Of a DNA stretch of 64,000 bases, positions 10,801 through 17,467 are shown piece after piece. This DNA comes from Halovenus salina. Its GTDB lineage: Archaea; Halobacteriota; Halobacteria; Halobacteriales; Haloarculaceae. Position 1 is the stretch's first letter. Every line of letters begins with the position of its first letter. The stretch covers positions 1,488,001 to 1,552,000 of the forward strand of contig NZ_CP112972.1 in assembly GCF_026410925.1 (NCBI RefSeq), read 5' to 3'. The translations under genes were made by a program, and so were the position numbers. The notes under the pieces are model-generated. The model saw only the letters and a list, made by a program, of their open reading frames with translations. It made no database searches and was not told where the DNA came from.

Positions 10801-11347
10801 GCCGAGTCTGCTCGTGCTCTGGACGCGGTATCTCGGTCCCGAGGAGTCCGCCGTGACAGACTCCGAGCCATCGGACGGTGACACAGCAGCGCCGGACGAC
10901 GGGCCGACGACGGCGCTCACTGAGTACGACCCATCGAACGAGGACGGGCCGGCTGGCGAGTGGCGACCCAGCATGGGCAAACGCCCGGCATCCCCGACGC
11001 GGTCGGTCGAGCCAGCCACCCTCGCGCCTGGCTCGTCGTACACGGCGACGGTGACCGTCCCGCTGGAAGCCGGCCTCACGTCGCTGGCAGAGGAGCCACC
11101 GGGCGAAGTTACAGCCGTCGAGACGTTCGGCCCAGAGCCGCTCAACGTGACCGCGACCGACGGAACCGTGAAAGCACAGTGGGACCTCGACACACAGGGT
11201 GTCGCGACCGTTCGATTCACCGGTCATCTGCCCCGAGAGATAAACGGCGGGGCGGCATTCGAGGGGACCGTCTCGACAACCGAGAAACAGACCACAGTCG
11301 GCGGAGACACCACGCTCGCTGTGACCGCTCCGACCGCAGAGGACTGA
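7880..11347 (+). CDS. RND-superfamily (MMPL-type) exporter with coiled-coil extracellular loop
   Basis: Very large membrane protein (1155 residues) with the RND duplication. Each half has one N-terminal helix, a large external domain, then five helices. Half 1 carries VGLSIDYAIHVFMRHRE and half 2 GLGVAYSIHMSERYRLE, the RND helix-4 proton-relay region and following loop. The first external domain contains a long coiled coil rich in Glu, Gln and Arg (about residues 105-260). The second contains a DTNGDSVPDENL stretch that resembles a Ca-binding loop. Past the last helix is a soluble tail of about 160 residues beginning with a Ser/Asp/Pro-rich linker. Hydrophobic-molecule or lipid export is the family role; the cargo is unknown. 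The ATG at 7880 is chosen over an upstream in-frame start because MTLADRVVSLI starts the first helix. A TATA-like TTTAATATC is at about 7801-7809. Confidence 0.92.
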   Translation: MTLADRVVSLITERSGLVIAVMLLLSLGMGAGMAFLDDSSGLDQFQFDSEESEALDYIEANFGDGSGETTTVQIVVRGDDVLTQESFLDTLELQQDLRNNPTVRDTLATNGTFGDLSNVVATTALRQQRASELEQRRTALEQRRTELEDTAGTLSDGINETRALEGEFLSLNASFERGEIDRESYEAEAERLSSELAAVGQRAATELDAESAGAYEQLRSQVRDLQGELAAVEQQFAAGEIDEDERDQQRSQLRAELESVYSRIQTEVLAEEFATLEERGKTLESEAAAIESFDPTLDEQIAAVESVNDTQLDKILGAVLGEDAPRDALVFVPKDFERGSTEADARQLFVTQVPEGEVVQGDAPEPIVDAQLAIADTVEERFGDTGLVFGSGIISDEINRSMADSMAIVLPLALLFVVVVLSIAYRDPLDIVLGLFGIGLVLVWTFGFMGWADISFNQIMIAVPVLLVGLSIDYAIHVFMRHREERTDSDQHTRKAMGSVLLGLGAALVWVTVTAVLGFLSNLVSPVSPIQEFGVVSAFGIASTLLIFATFVPAAKVSLDSILEARGWDRRKRAFGTGGGAFTRVLSGGRVMAKRIPVVVVLLALLITAGGAYGAAQVDTTFQQEDFIADEPAGWTEDLPEPFSPGEYTVKSNLRFVNDRFIRQDTTTQILLDGEITRDETLNDLAAATDAAGEQSAVATLSGEPDIQTPLGAMQAVAAENESFATTFAAADTNGDSVPDENLTAVYDAFFQTAPDRAGDVIYRADGEYESARMVISMDGDATAAEATDATREIAATLDRSDRPSLATGQLVVFNIVEEELFNTVIESLLITMVTVFVFLMIAYRFVHGSATLGAVTLTPILLSVAWILGSMSLLGIPFNVMTGTITSLTIGLGVAYSIHMSERYRLELSRGHDIWDSLDRAVTGTGGALLGSAATTAGGFGVLALAILPPLQDFGVITGLTIVYAFLASVFVLPSLLVLWTRYLGPEESAVTDSEPSDGDTAAPDDGPTTALTEYDPSNEDGPAGEWRPSMGKRPASPTRSVEPATLAPGSSYTATVTVPLEAGLTSLAEEPPGEVTAVETFGPEPLNVTATDGTVKAQWDLDTQGVATVRFTGHLPREINGGAAFEGTVSTTEKQTTVGGDTTLAVTAPTAED

Positions 11348-11400
11348 CCAGCACGTCGCCGGCGGTAGGCTAATGTGGCTGCCACGAGATTTGTGAACGT

Positions 11401-12051
11401 ATGCCAGAAGAGACAGTTCACAAGTCCAGGCGGACCAGAGGGCGAAAAGCGATTGCGACCTACCTCCGACGGATTGCGAACAGGCTCGGACGCGGTGAGT
11501 CGGTGCCGGCCGACAGCGAGCAGACGATCACTGTCGATCCGCCAGAGGCACCGGAGATGGAGGTCGAAGTCGAGCGCGAGGACGGCGACCTCAGTCTCGA
11601 AGTCGAACTCGAATGGGAGGAAGGCGAGGACGATGTAGACACGGACGCGGCGGCGAGCAAGGCGACCTTCGAACGCTACGAGGACAGCGCCGAGCAGTGG
11701 CGCTGGCGACTCCTCCACGACAACGGCAACATCATCGCTGACGGCAGTGAGGGATACGCCTCGAAACAGAAGGCGACCCAGGGCCTCGAAAGCGTCGTCG
11801 AGAACGCGCCTGGCGCTCGTGTCGTCGACCTCTCGAAAGACGAGGAGGACGACGAAGAGGGCGGGACCGACGCGACCTTCGAACTCTACGAAGACGACGC
11901 CGGCGAGTGGCGCTGGCGACTCGTCCACGACAACGGCAACATCATCAGCGACGGCGGACAGGGCTACTCCTCGAAACAGAAGGCAAAACAGGGCCTCCAG
12001 AGCGTGAAGCTGAACGCGCCGGGCGCGCCGGTCGAAGACGCCGAGTCATAG
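11401..12051 (+). CDS. amphi-Trp domain protein fused to two DUF1508 (YegP-like) repeats
   Basis: Acidic cytoplasmic protein of 216 residues in three parts. Residues 1-80 are an amphi-Trp-type domain, starting with MPEETVHKSRR and containing TITVDPPEAPEMEVEVE. Two near-identical DUF1508 modules follow at about 88-142 and 155-207, each with the pattern WRWRL(L/V)HDNGNII(A/S)DG...GY(A/S)SKQKA. DUF1508 proteins (YegP, HVO_2922) form small dimers of unknown function; here the tandem would make a built-in dimer. An amphi-Trp protein without the DUF1508 part is encoded at 48048-48335. It follows the RND gene by 53 bases. Confidence 0.88.
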   Translation: MPEETVHKSRRTRGRKAIATYLRRIANRLGRGESVPADSEQTITVDPPEAPEMEVEVEREDGDLSLEVELEWEEGEDDVDTDAAASKATFERYEDSAEQWRWRLLHDNGNIIADGSEGYASKQKATQGLESVVENAPGARVVDLSKDEEDDEEGGTDATFELYEDDAGEWRWRLVHDNGNIISDGGQGYSSKQKAKQGLQSVKLNAPGAPVEDAES

Positions 12052-12190
12052 CGAGCGAGGCCACGCCGGCGGTCTGTACGACGCATTATCAATTCCGTTA
12101 CCGATTCCCAACTGGAGAGAATGTTCCCGATACGTGAAGTAGCTCCGGCCCGGCCGAGTGATTGTGCGAAACGAATGAGAGTGAGAAGCG

Positions 12191-13636
12191 ATGAGTAACA
12201 AGAGCAGGTCGCCACAGGCCGAGCTGGGGTTGCTCGACGCGACGATGATTGGAATGGGCGCGATGATTGGGGCGGGAATTTTCGTGTTGACCGGGCTCGC
12301 CGCAGAGCTTGCCGGTCCGGCGGCCATTCTCGTCTTCGCACTGAACGGCGTCGTCACGGCCTTTACCGGCCTCTCGTATGCCGAACTCGCTGCCTCGATT
12401 CCAAAAAGCGGCGGCGGGTACGCCTTCGTGCGCGAGATTTTCGACGACCTTTCCTCGTTCATTATGGGGTGGATGTTGTGGTTCGCATACATGATTGCAG
12501 GGGCGCTGTACGCGCTTGGGTTTGCGCCGAATTTCCTCGAACTGCTTCACGTCTACGGGGTGGTCGCGCCGCCCGAAGAAGTGAGTGCAGTCGCGGTGCC
12601 ACTGTTCGATGTCACGGTACCGCCGGCCTTTCTGCTGGCGTTCGTGGCGGTGCTTGGACTGGTCGCACTCAACGCCGTCTCGACGGCCGCAAGCGGGAGC
12701 GTCGAGACGATATTCACCGTCATCAAGGTCGGTATCCTGCTGGTGTTCGTAGCCTTTGGCCTCACGTCGTCGATGTTTTCCGGGGCCGAGTTCCAGCCGC
12801 TGTTTCCGGAAGGAAGCGGCGCGGGGGCGGTGTTGCCCGCGATGGGGCTGACGTTCATCGCCTTCGAGGGGTACGACCTCATCACGACCGTCACCGAGGA
12901 GGTCAAAAATCCCCGAGAGAACATCCCGAAGGCGATTTTCATCAGCCTCGCGGCAACAGTCGTGGTCTATCTGGCGGTCGTCACCGTCGCCGTTGGCACC
13001 CTCGGCGCACAGGGGTTGGCCGACGCTGGTGAGGCTGGCATCGCCGCGGCCGCGACCTCGTTCATGCCGACCGGTCTGCCGATCATCCAGAACGGGGGCG
13101 CACTCATCGTCTTCGGCGCGGTGTTCTCGACGCTAACCGCACTGAACGCTGTCGTCATCGCCTCCTCACGGGTGGCGTTCTCGATGGGGAGAGAGGGGCA
13201 GTTGCTGCCGTCGTTTGGACAGCTACACCATCGCTACGGGACGCCGTTCGTCGCTATCCTGGCGAGCGCGGTCGTCATGCTGGGGTCGGTGGCGCTCCCG
13301 ACTCAAAGTGCCGGCAACATGTCGAGTCTGTTCTTCCTGCTGTCGTTTATTATCGTCAACGTCGCTGTCATCAGGCTCCGCCGCGAGCGGCCGGCGATGA
13401 ACCGCCCGTACAAAATGCCATTCTATCCGGCTCCGCCGCTGATTGGCATCGCCCTCAATCTCCTGTTGACCGGCGTACTCGTCGAGTATCTGCTTCGGAC
13501 GGACCCGCTCGCACTCGCGCTCAGCGTGGGGTGGATACTGCTCGGCGGGATCGCCTACCTCGGGCTGAACCGACTGCGAACGCCAACAGACCAGACAGAA
13601 CCGACCACCGATACCGAAATAACACTAGAGGACTGA
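12191..13636 (+). CDS. APC-superfamily amino acid permease
   Basis: Secondary transporter of 481 residues with about twelve helices. Helix 1 has the APC unwound-helix signature GMGAMIGAGIFVLTG, and the FIAFEGYDLITTVTEEVKNPRENIPKAI stretch is the helix 6 region and following loop conserved in CAT/YfnA-type cationic and broad amino-acid permeases. It is followed after 4 bases by a TrkA-like gene, an arrangement in which an NAD-binding regulatory subunit may gate the carrier. No regulatory or universal-stress domain is fused at its C-terminus. Confidence 0.93.
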   Translation: MSNKSRSPQAELGLLDATMIGMGAMIGAGIFVLTGLAAELAGPAAILVFALNGVVTAFTGLSYAELAASIPKSGGGYAFVREIFDDLSSFIMGWMLWFAYMIAGALYALGFAPNFLELLHVYGVVAPPEEVSAVAVPLFDVTVPPAFLLAFVAVLGLVALNAVSTAASGSVETIFTVIKVGILLVFVAFGLTSSMFSGAEFQPLFPEGSGAGAVLPAMGLTFIAFEGYDLITTVTEEVKNPRENIPKAIFISLAATVVVYLAVVTVAVGTLGAQGLADAGEAGIAAAATSFMPTGLPIIQNGGALIVFGAVFSTLTALNAVVIASSRVAFSMGREGQLLPSFGQLHHRYGTPFVAILASAVVMLGSVALPTQSAGNMSSLFFLLSFIIVNVAVIRLRRERPAMNRPYKMPFYPAPPLIGIALNLLLTGVLVEYLLRTDPLALALSVGWILLGGIAYLGLNRLRTPTDQTEPTTDTEITLED

Positions 13637-13640
13637 ACAC

Positions 13641-14294
13641 ATGACCAACGACTACAACGTAATTATCGCGGGCGGCGGACGCGTCGGCTTCCAGACAGCC
13701 GAGATACTCGTCGACCGCGGCCACGACGTAACGGTTATTGAACGCGACGAACGCACGATAGACGAACTCGCAGACGAGTGGATGGTGACAGTTATCCGCG
13801 GCGACGCGACCGACCCCGGGATACTCGAACAGGCTGGCATCGACCGTGCCGATGTCGTTGCCGGCCTCACCGGCGAGACAGGTGTCAACCTCGCTGTCTG
13901 TCTGGCCGCATCGGAACTCGTACCTGGGGTCCGGACGGTCGCACGCATCGAGCGCGACGTCGGGGACGCCTACACCCGTTTTGTCGACGCGGTGTTGTTC
14001 CCCGAGCGCGCTGGTGCACGGGTCGCAGCAAACGAAATCGTGGGCAGTGACGTCCAGACGCTCTCGGACGTGACCGGCACCCTCGACATCCTGCTCGTCC
14101 GGGTCGCCGAGGGTGCGCCGGCAGCCGGCAAGAAACTGTCGGAGGTGCGGTTCCCCGACGGAACCCTGGTCGTCTCGGACGACGATGGGAACCGTGTCGC
14201 CCGCCCCGAGACGACCCTAACCCCAGGTCGCCAGTACGTCGTCGCCGTCGAACCCGACGTCGTCGAGGAAGTGATGAACCTGATGCGCGGCTAG
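13641..14294 (+). CDS. TrkA-like RCK protein (TrkA-N plus TrkA-C)
   Basis: Cytoplasmic protein of 217 residues. The N-terminal Rossmann RCK domain has GGGRVGFQTAEIL at residues 10-22 and an acidic VIERDE at the end of strand 2, indicating NAD(H) binding. The C-terminal third (about 150-215) is a TrkA-C ligand-binding domain. RCK proteins regulate K+ channels and other transporters. With only 4 bases to the upstream APC permease, its partner is probably that permease rather than a potassium channel; that is inference from context. It overlaps the end of the convergent acyl-CoA synthetase gene by 4 bases. Confidence 0.9.
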   Translation: MTNDYNVIIAGGGRVGFQTAEILVDRGHDVTVIERDERTIDELADEWMVTVIRGDATDPGILEQAGIDRADVVAGLTGETGVNLAVCLAASELVPGVRTVARIERDVGDAYTRFVDAVLFPERAGARVAANEIVGSDVQTLSDVTGTLDILLVRVAEGAPAAGKKLSEVRFPDGTLVVSDDDGNRVARPETTLTPGRQYVVAVEPDVVEEVMNLMRG

Positions 14295-15904
14295 CGGTCG
14301 GTGCTATCGGTGTCGCCCCCGAACTCGTCCCCGACTGCCTGGCGGTCGATTTTCGAAGGGCCGCTTGTCGGCATCGAGTCGACGAAAGCAAGATGGCGAG
14401 GGCGTTTGAAGCCTGCCAGTTTCCCTTCCAGGTACTCCGTCAGTTCCTCCAGCGTCAGCGACTCGTCGCCCTCGACGACTGCCTTGCCGACCTCGCCCCA
14501 CTGGTTGTCGGGGACCGGGATGACGACGACCTCGTCAACCTTCGAGTGGCCAGCGATGACATCCTCAATTTCGGGCGGGTAGACGTTCTCGCCCCCGGAG
14601 ACGAACATGTTCTTCTTGCGCCCCTCGATGTAGTAGTAGCCGTCCTCGTCGACGCGCGCGAGGTCGCCGGTCGAGACCCACGGGTGCTCCTCCTCGGAGC
14701 CGAAGGTCTCGCTCGTCGCCTCCTCGTTGTTCCAGTAGCGGTCGGCGGCGTGTGGACTCGCCAGTTCGAGTTCGCCAACCTCCCCAGCGGGCAGTGGGTC
14801 GCCGTCGTCGTCGACCACGCGGGCGTCGACGTACATGCAGGGTTTGCCGATGCTCCCGGTTTTCTCCTGCGAGAATCCCTCGGGCATGGCGAAGTTGTTG
14901 GGGCCACACTCGGTCAGGCCATACCCCTGCGAGAGCGAGAGGCCCCGCTCGTTCCAGGCCTCGATGATGGCGTCCCGACAGGGGCCACCGCCGCTTTTGA
15001 CCAGCCGCAGCGAGGAGAGGTCCGTCGCCTCCCAGTCGTCGTCCTCGACCATGAATCGCAACACCGCCGGCACCGAGACCAGCACAGTCGCCTCGTAGCT
15101 TTCGACCAGCGAGAGTACCTGGCCGGGTTCGACATCGCGGGAGATAACGACGGTTCCGCCGAGGTGAAAGAGGGGAATAGTGAGGACGTTCCAGCCGCCG
15201 GTGTGGAAAAAGGGAAACAGCATCGGCGTCACGTCGTCGGGACGCAGTCCCCAGGAGATGATCGTGTTGAACGCGTTCCAGGCAATCGAGCCGTGGGTCT
15301 GGACGACCTGTTTCGGGAGGCCGGTCGAGCCGCCAGTATGCAAGAACAGATGTGGGTCCGACAGCCCGACGTCGGCAGTCTCGACAGGCGAGTCGTCGGC
15401 CGGACGGCTCTCCTCGTAGCGGTGCCACTCTCTGTCTGCGGGCGCGGGAGCGAACTCGTCGTCGCCGTCAGCAAGCCCGACCAGCGGCGGACACTCGTGT
15501 GTGAACCCCTCGTGAGCGAGTGCGTCGGTCAGGTCCTCGGCGAAGGGCGCCTCGACGAGTAACAGTGTTGGGTCAATATCGTCGAGCATGAGCGCGAGTT
15601 CTCGGGGGGCGAGACGGTGTGACAGCGGCGCGAGCGCTGCGCCGCGTTTCGCCGTCGCGAAGTAACAGTCGACCAGTGCCGGTCGATTGCGGGAGACGAC
15701 GGCCACACGGTCACCTTCCCCGACGCCGAACTCGTCGAGGAGTCGGGCAGTTCGGTTCGCCCGTGCGTCGAGGTCGGCGTAGGTGAACGCCGTGCCGGTG
15801 TCGGCGTCGACCAGTGCGGTCCGGTCGGGTGTGAGCGCCGCGCGCTTCTCGCTCAGCGACCCGACCCACTGGTAGGGACGGGGGCTGTGGTGATGAACGG
15901 TCAT
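14291..15904 (-). CDS. AMP-forming acyl-CoA synthetase
   Basis: Adenylate-forming ligase of 537 residues that activates a carboxylic acid to its acyl-CoA through an acyl-AMP. Motifs are LFLHTGGSTGLPKQV (P-loop A3), YGLTECGPN (A5), WVSTGDLARVDEDGYYYIEGRKKN (A7/A8) and GFKRPRHLAFVDSMPTSGPSKIDR near the C-terminus with the Lys that drives adenylation. Chain-length specificity is not readable. An in-frame ATG exists at 15934, but a TATA-like TTAATATT at about 15936-15943 places the transcript start at the ATG at 15904. It is divergent from the Bat-HTH regulator gene, a plausible regulator. Confidence 0.94.
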   Translation of the reverse strand: MTVHHHSPRPYQWVGSLSEKRAALTPDRTALVDADTGTAFTYADLDARANRTARLLDEFGVGEGDRVAVVSRNRPALVDCYFATAKRGAALAPLSHRLAPRELALMLDDIDPTLLLVEAPFAEDLTDALAHEGFTHECPPLVGLADGDDEFAPAPADREWHRYEESRPADDSPVETADVGLSDPHLFLHTGGSTGLPKQVVQTHGSIAWNAFNTIISWGLRPDDVTPMLFPFFHTGGWNVLTIPLFHLGGTVVISRDVEPGQVLSLVESYEATVLVSVPAVLRFMVEDDDWEATDLSSLRLVKSGGGPCRDAIIEAWNERGLSLSQGYGLTECGPNNFAMPEGFSQEKTGSIGKPCMYVDARVVDDDGDPLPAGEVGELELASPHAADRYWNNEEATSETFGSEEEHPWVSTGDLARVDEDGYYYIEGRKKNMFVSGGENVYPPEIEDVIAGHSKVDEVVVIPVPDNQWGEVGKAVVEGDESLTLEELTEYLEGKLAGFKRPRHLAFVDSMPTSGPSKIDRQAVGDEFGGDTDSTDR

Positions 15905-15934
15905 AGGCGCTTGTGGGCTTGTTGGAGCAAGCAT

Positions 15935-15946
15935 TTAATATTACAG
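15935..15946. promoter_or_regulatory. Shared AT-rich TATA-like element between divergent genes
   Basis: In the 74-base gap between the acyl-CoA synthetase and the Bat-HTH gene there is one AT-rich block (TTTAATATTA). Its distance to the synthetase ATG at 15904 (about 30-35 bases) and to the regulator start at 15979 (about 35-40) suits an archaeal TATA box on both strands. The assignment is inference from spacing only. Confidence 0.4.
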
Positions 15947-15978
15947 GTGAGTGAAGAGTATGGGAGGAGGTACAGCAC

Positions 15979-16710
15979 GTGATAGATATCTCGATGGAGA
16001 TGGAGCAACACGACTGCCCGTTTATCGACACGACACTCGACTACGACGTGTCGTTCTCGGCGGTGCAGTGGGAGTTCGACGCCGCCAAGCGAGAGCTGGA
16101 GACGCGGATGTTGGTCCAGGGAGCAAGCCGGTCGGCGCTGAACAACGGCGTCGAAGCGCTCCGTGCTCATCCCAACATGCACGACTACCGGCTCCGCAAG
16201 CGCTGGGACGACACCGCACAGATACAGACGGTGATCCACGAGACCGACGCGATGGCACGGATTCGTGGCCACGACGGGTTCATCACCGGCCCCTTCTACA
16301 TCGAGGATGGCTCCGAGCTGTGGCACGTCGGCTTCGATTCTGGGGCTGTTGCCGACACAGCACTCTCGGAGCTCGAACGTAACAACGAGTTCGACGTGAT
16401 GTCCCGCGACCAGGTCGGCGGGCCGCTGGTCCAGGAGACCGTCCAGAACGTCAACGCCGGGCTGGAGCTGGTCGAGGCCTGCCGCGACCTCACCGATGTC
16501 GAGCGCGAGGCACTGACCGCTGCCGTCGAGGAAGGATACTTCGAGTCTCCCCGGGAGACGACGCTGAACGAACTCGCCGACCAGTTCGGAATCTCTGCTC
16601 CCGCGTTCTCGAAAAATCTCCGGCGCGGCCAGCAGAAGGTCGCCCGTCACGTCGTCGAGACCTTCGAACTGTTCTCGGGGTCAGCAGACGGCGAGGCGAC
16701 TGGACGCTAG
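15979..16710 (+). CDS. Bat-type (bacterio-opsin activator) HTH transcription regulator
   Basis: Protein of 243 residues with a sensor-like N-terminal half and a C-terminal HTH-10 helix-turn-helix (about 165-230). The second half reads LTDVEREALTAAVEEGYFESPRETTLNELADQFGISAPAFSKNLRRGQQK, the bacterio-opsin-activator HTH pattern found across haloarchaea. A GTG start is used because the N-terminus MIDISMEMEQHDCPF matches the form typical of this subgroup; the alternative is an ATG at 15994. It is divergent from the acyl-CoA synthetase, the first candidate target. It overlaps the acetyltransferase stop by 4 bases. Confidence 0.88.
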   Translation: MIDISMEMEQHDCPFIDTTLDYDVSFSAVQWEFDAAKRELETRMLVQGASRSALNNGVEALRAHPNMHDYRLRKRWDDTAQIQTVIHETDAMARIRGHDGFITGPFYIEDGSELWHVGFDSGAVADTALSELERNNEFDVMSRDQVGGPLVQETVQNVNAGLELVEACRDLTDVEREALTAAVEEGYFESPRETTLNELADQFGISAPAFSKNLRRGQQKVARHVVETFELFSGSADGEATGR

Positions 16711-17300
16711 GCTCGTTCTGCGGGCGGTGCCTGGACTCGTGTGACCAGTTCGCTCTCGAGCGCGAGACGCATCTCGATGTTGTCAGGGTGTTCGTCGACG
16801 GGACAGAATCCGAGTCGCCGATACACCCGGCGGGCGGCCCGGTTCTCTTTCCCGACCCGGAGCACTATTGTCTCGTGGCAATTGGCAGCCGCGCGGGCGA
16901 GCACCTGCTTGCAGAGCTCCGTCCCGATTCCGCGGCCGTGATATTCGGGATCGACGAAGACCAGCAGCTCCGACTCCGTGGCCTCTCGTGGCGAGTACAG
17001 CGCGTGTCCGACGAGGCGGTCGTCCTGGACTGCGAGCAGGTTCTGTCCCCGGTCGAGAAGCCTGTCGAGCCACCGTTCGAGCGCTGCTCTGTCTCTCGGC
17101 GGCAACAGCATCGACCGGTGGGCGTCGGGGTACGCCGCGTAGAACTCGAACAGCCGCTCGCGTGCGTCATCTCGGACCGGCCGGATCAGAATCCCCTCGC
17201 CCTTTGTATCCACAAACCGGGGACAGCGCGGCGGACACGCCGATGTTCCCGAACAGTCTGAGGGGTTCCAGACCAGACAGCAAGGTTCCTGGCTGTCCAT
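16707..17300 (-). CDS. GNAT acetyltransferase with N-terminal Cys cluster
   Basis: Protein of 197 residues. Residues about 37-185 form a GNAT fold: VDPEYHGRGIGTELCKQVL is the acetyl-CoA pyrophosphate loop, and ENRAARRVYRRLGF is the usual motif B. The first 30 residues hold five or more cysteines (CC, DC, ACPPRC) and would suit a small metal site, which is not part of a minimal GNAT. The substrate is unknown. Its end overlaps the convergent Bat-HTH gene by 4 bases. Confidence 0.88.
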   Translation of the reverse strand: MDSQEPCCLVWNPSDCSGTSACPPRCPRFVDTKGEGILIRPVRDDARERLFEFYAAYPDAHRSMLLPPRDRAALERWLDRLLDRGQNLLAVQDDRLVGHALYSPREATESELLVFVDPEYHGRGIGTELCKQVLARAAANCHETIVLRVGKENRAARRVYRRLGFCPVDEHPDNIEMRLALESELVTRVQAPPAERA

Positions 17301-17435
17301 AGCCTAGCTACCGTGTTTCGCACCCTCAAGGTTCACCCACGTATATTGCGGAGATTTATACCCATGTCAAGCGAGGGAACCAAAACACGCAGACGAAGGC
17401 GGGTTTCAGCCGTGAGGTTAACATATGAACTCCAT

Positions 17436-17447
17436 CCTTTATGTGTG
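17436..17447 (+). promoter_or_regulatory. TATA-like element of ABC system 2 operon
   Basis: CCTTTATGTG lies about 26 bases before the ATG at 17468 and fits a haloarchaeal TATA box that would give a nearly leaderless message. The upstream 17301-17435 stretch holds no gene; it also contains an AT-rich ATATTGCGGAGATTTATA segment of unknown role. Confidence 0.4.
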
Positions 17448-17467
17448 CAGGCGTGTGACTAACTTGC

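Noticed and set aside
14393..15562. 389-codon plus-strand frame
   Set aside because: It is antisense to the acyl-CoA synthetase core motifs.
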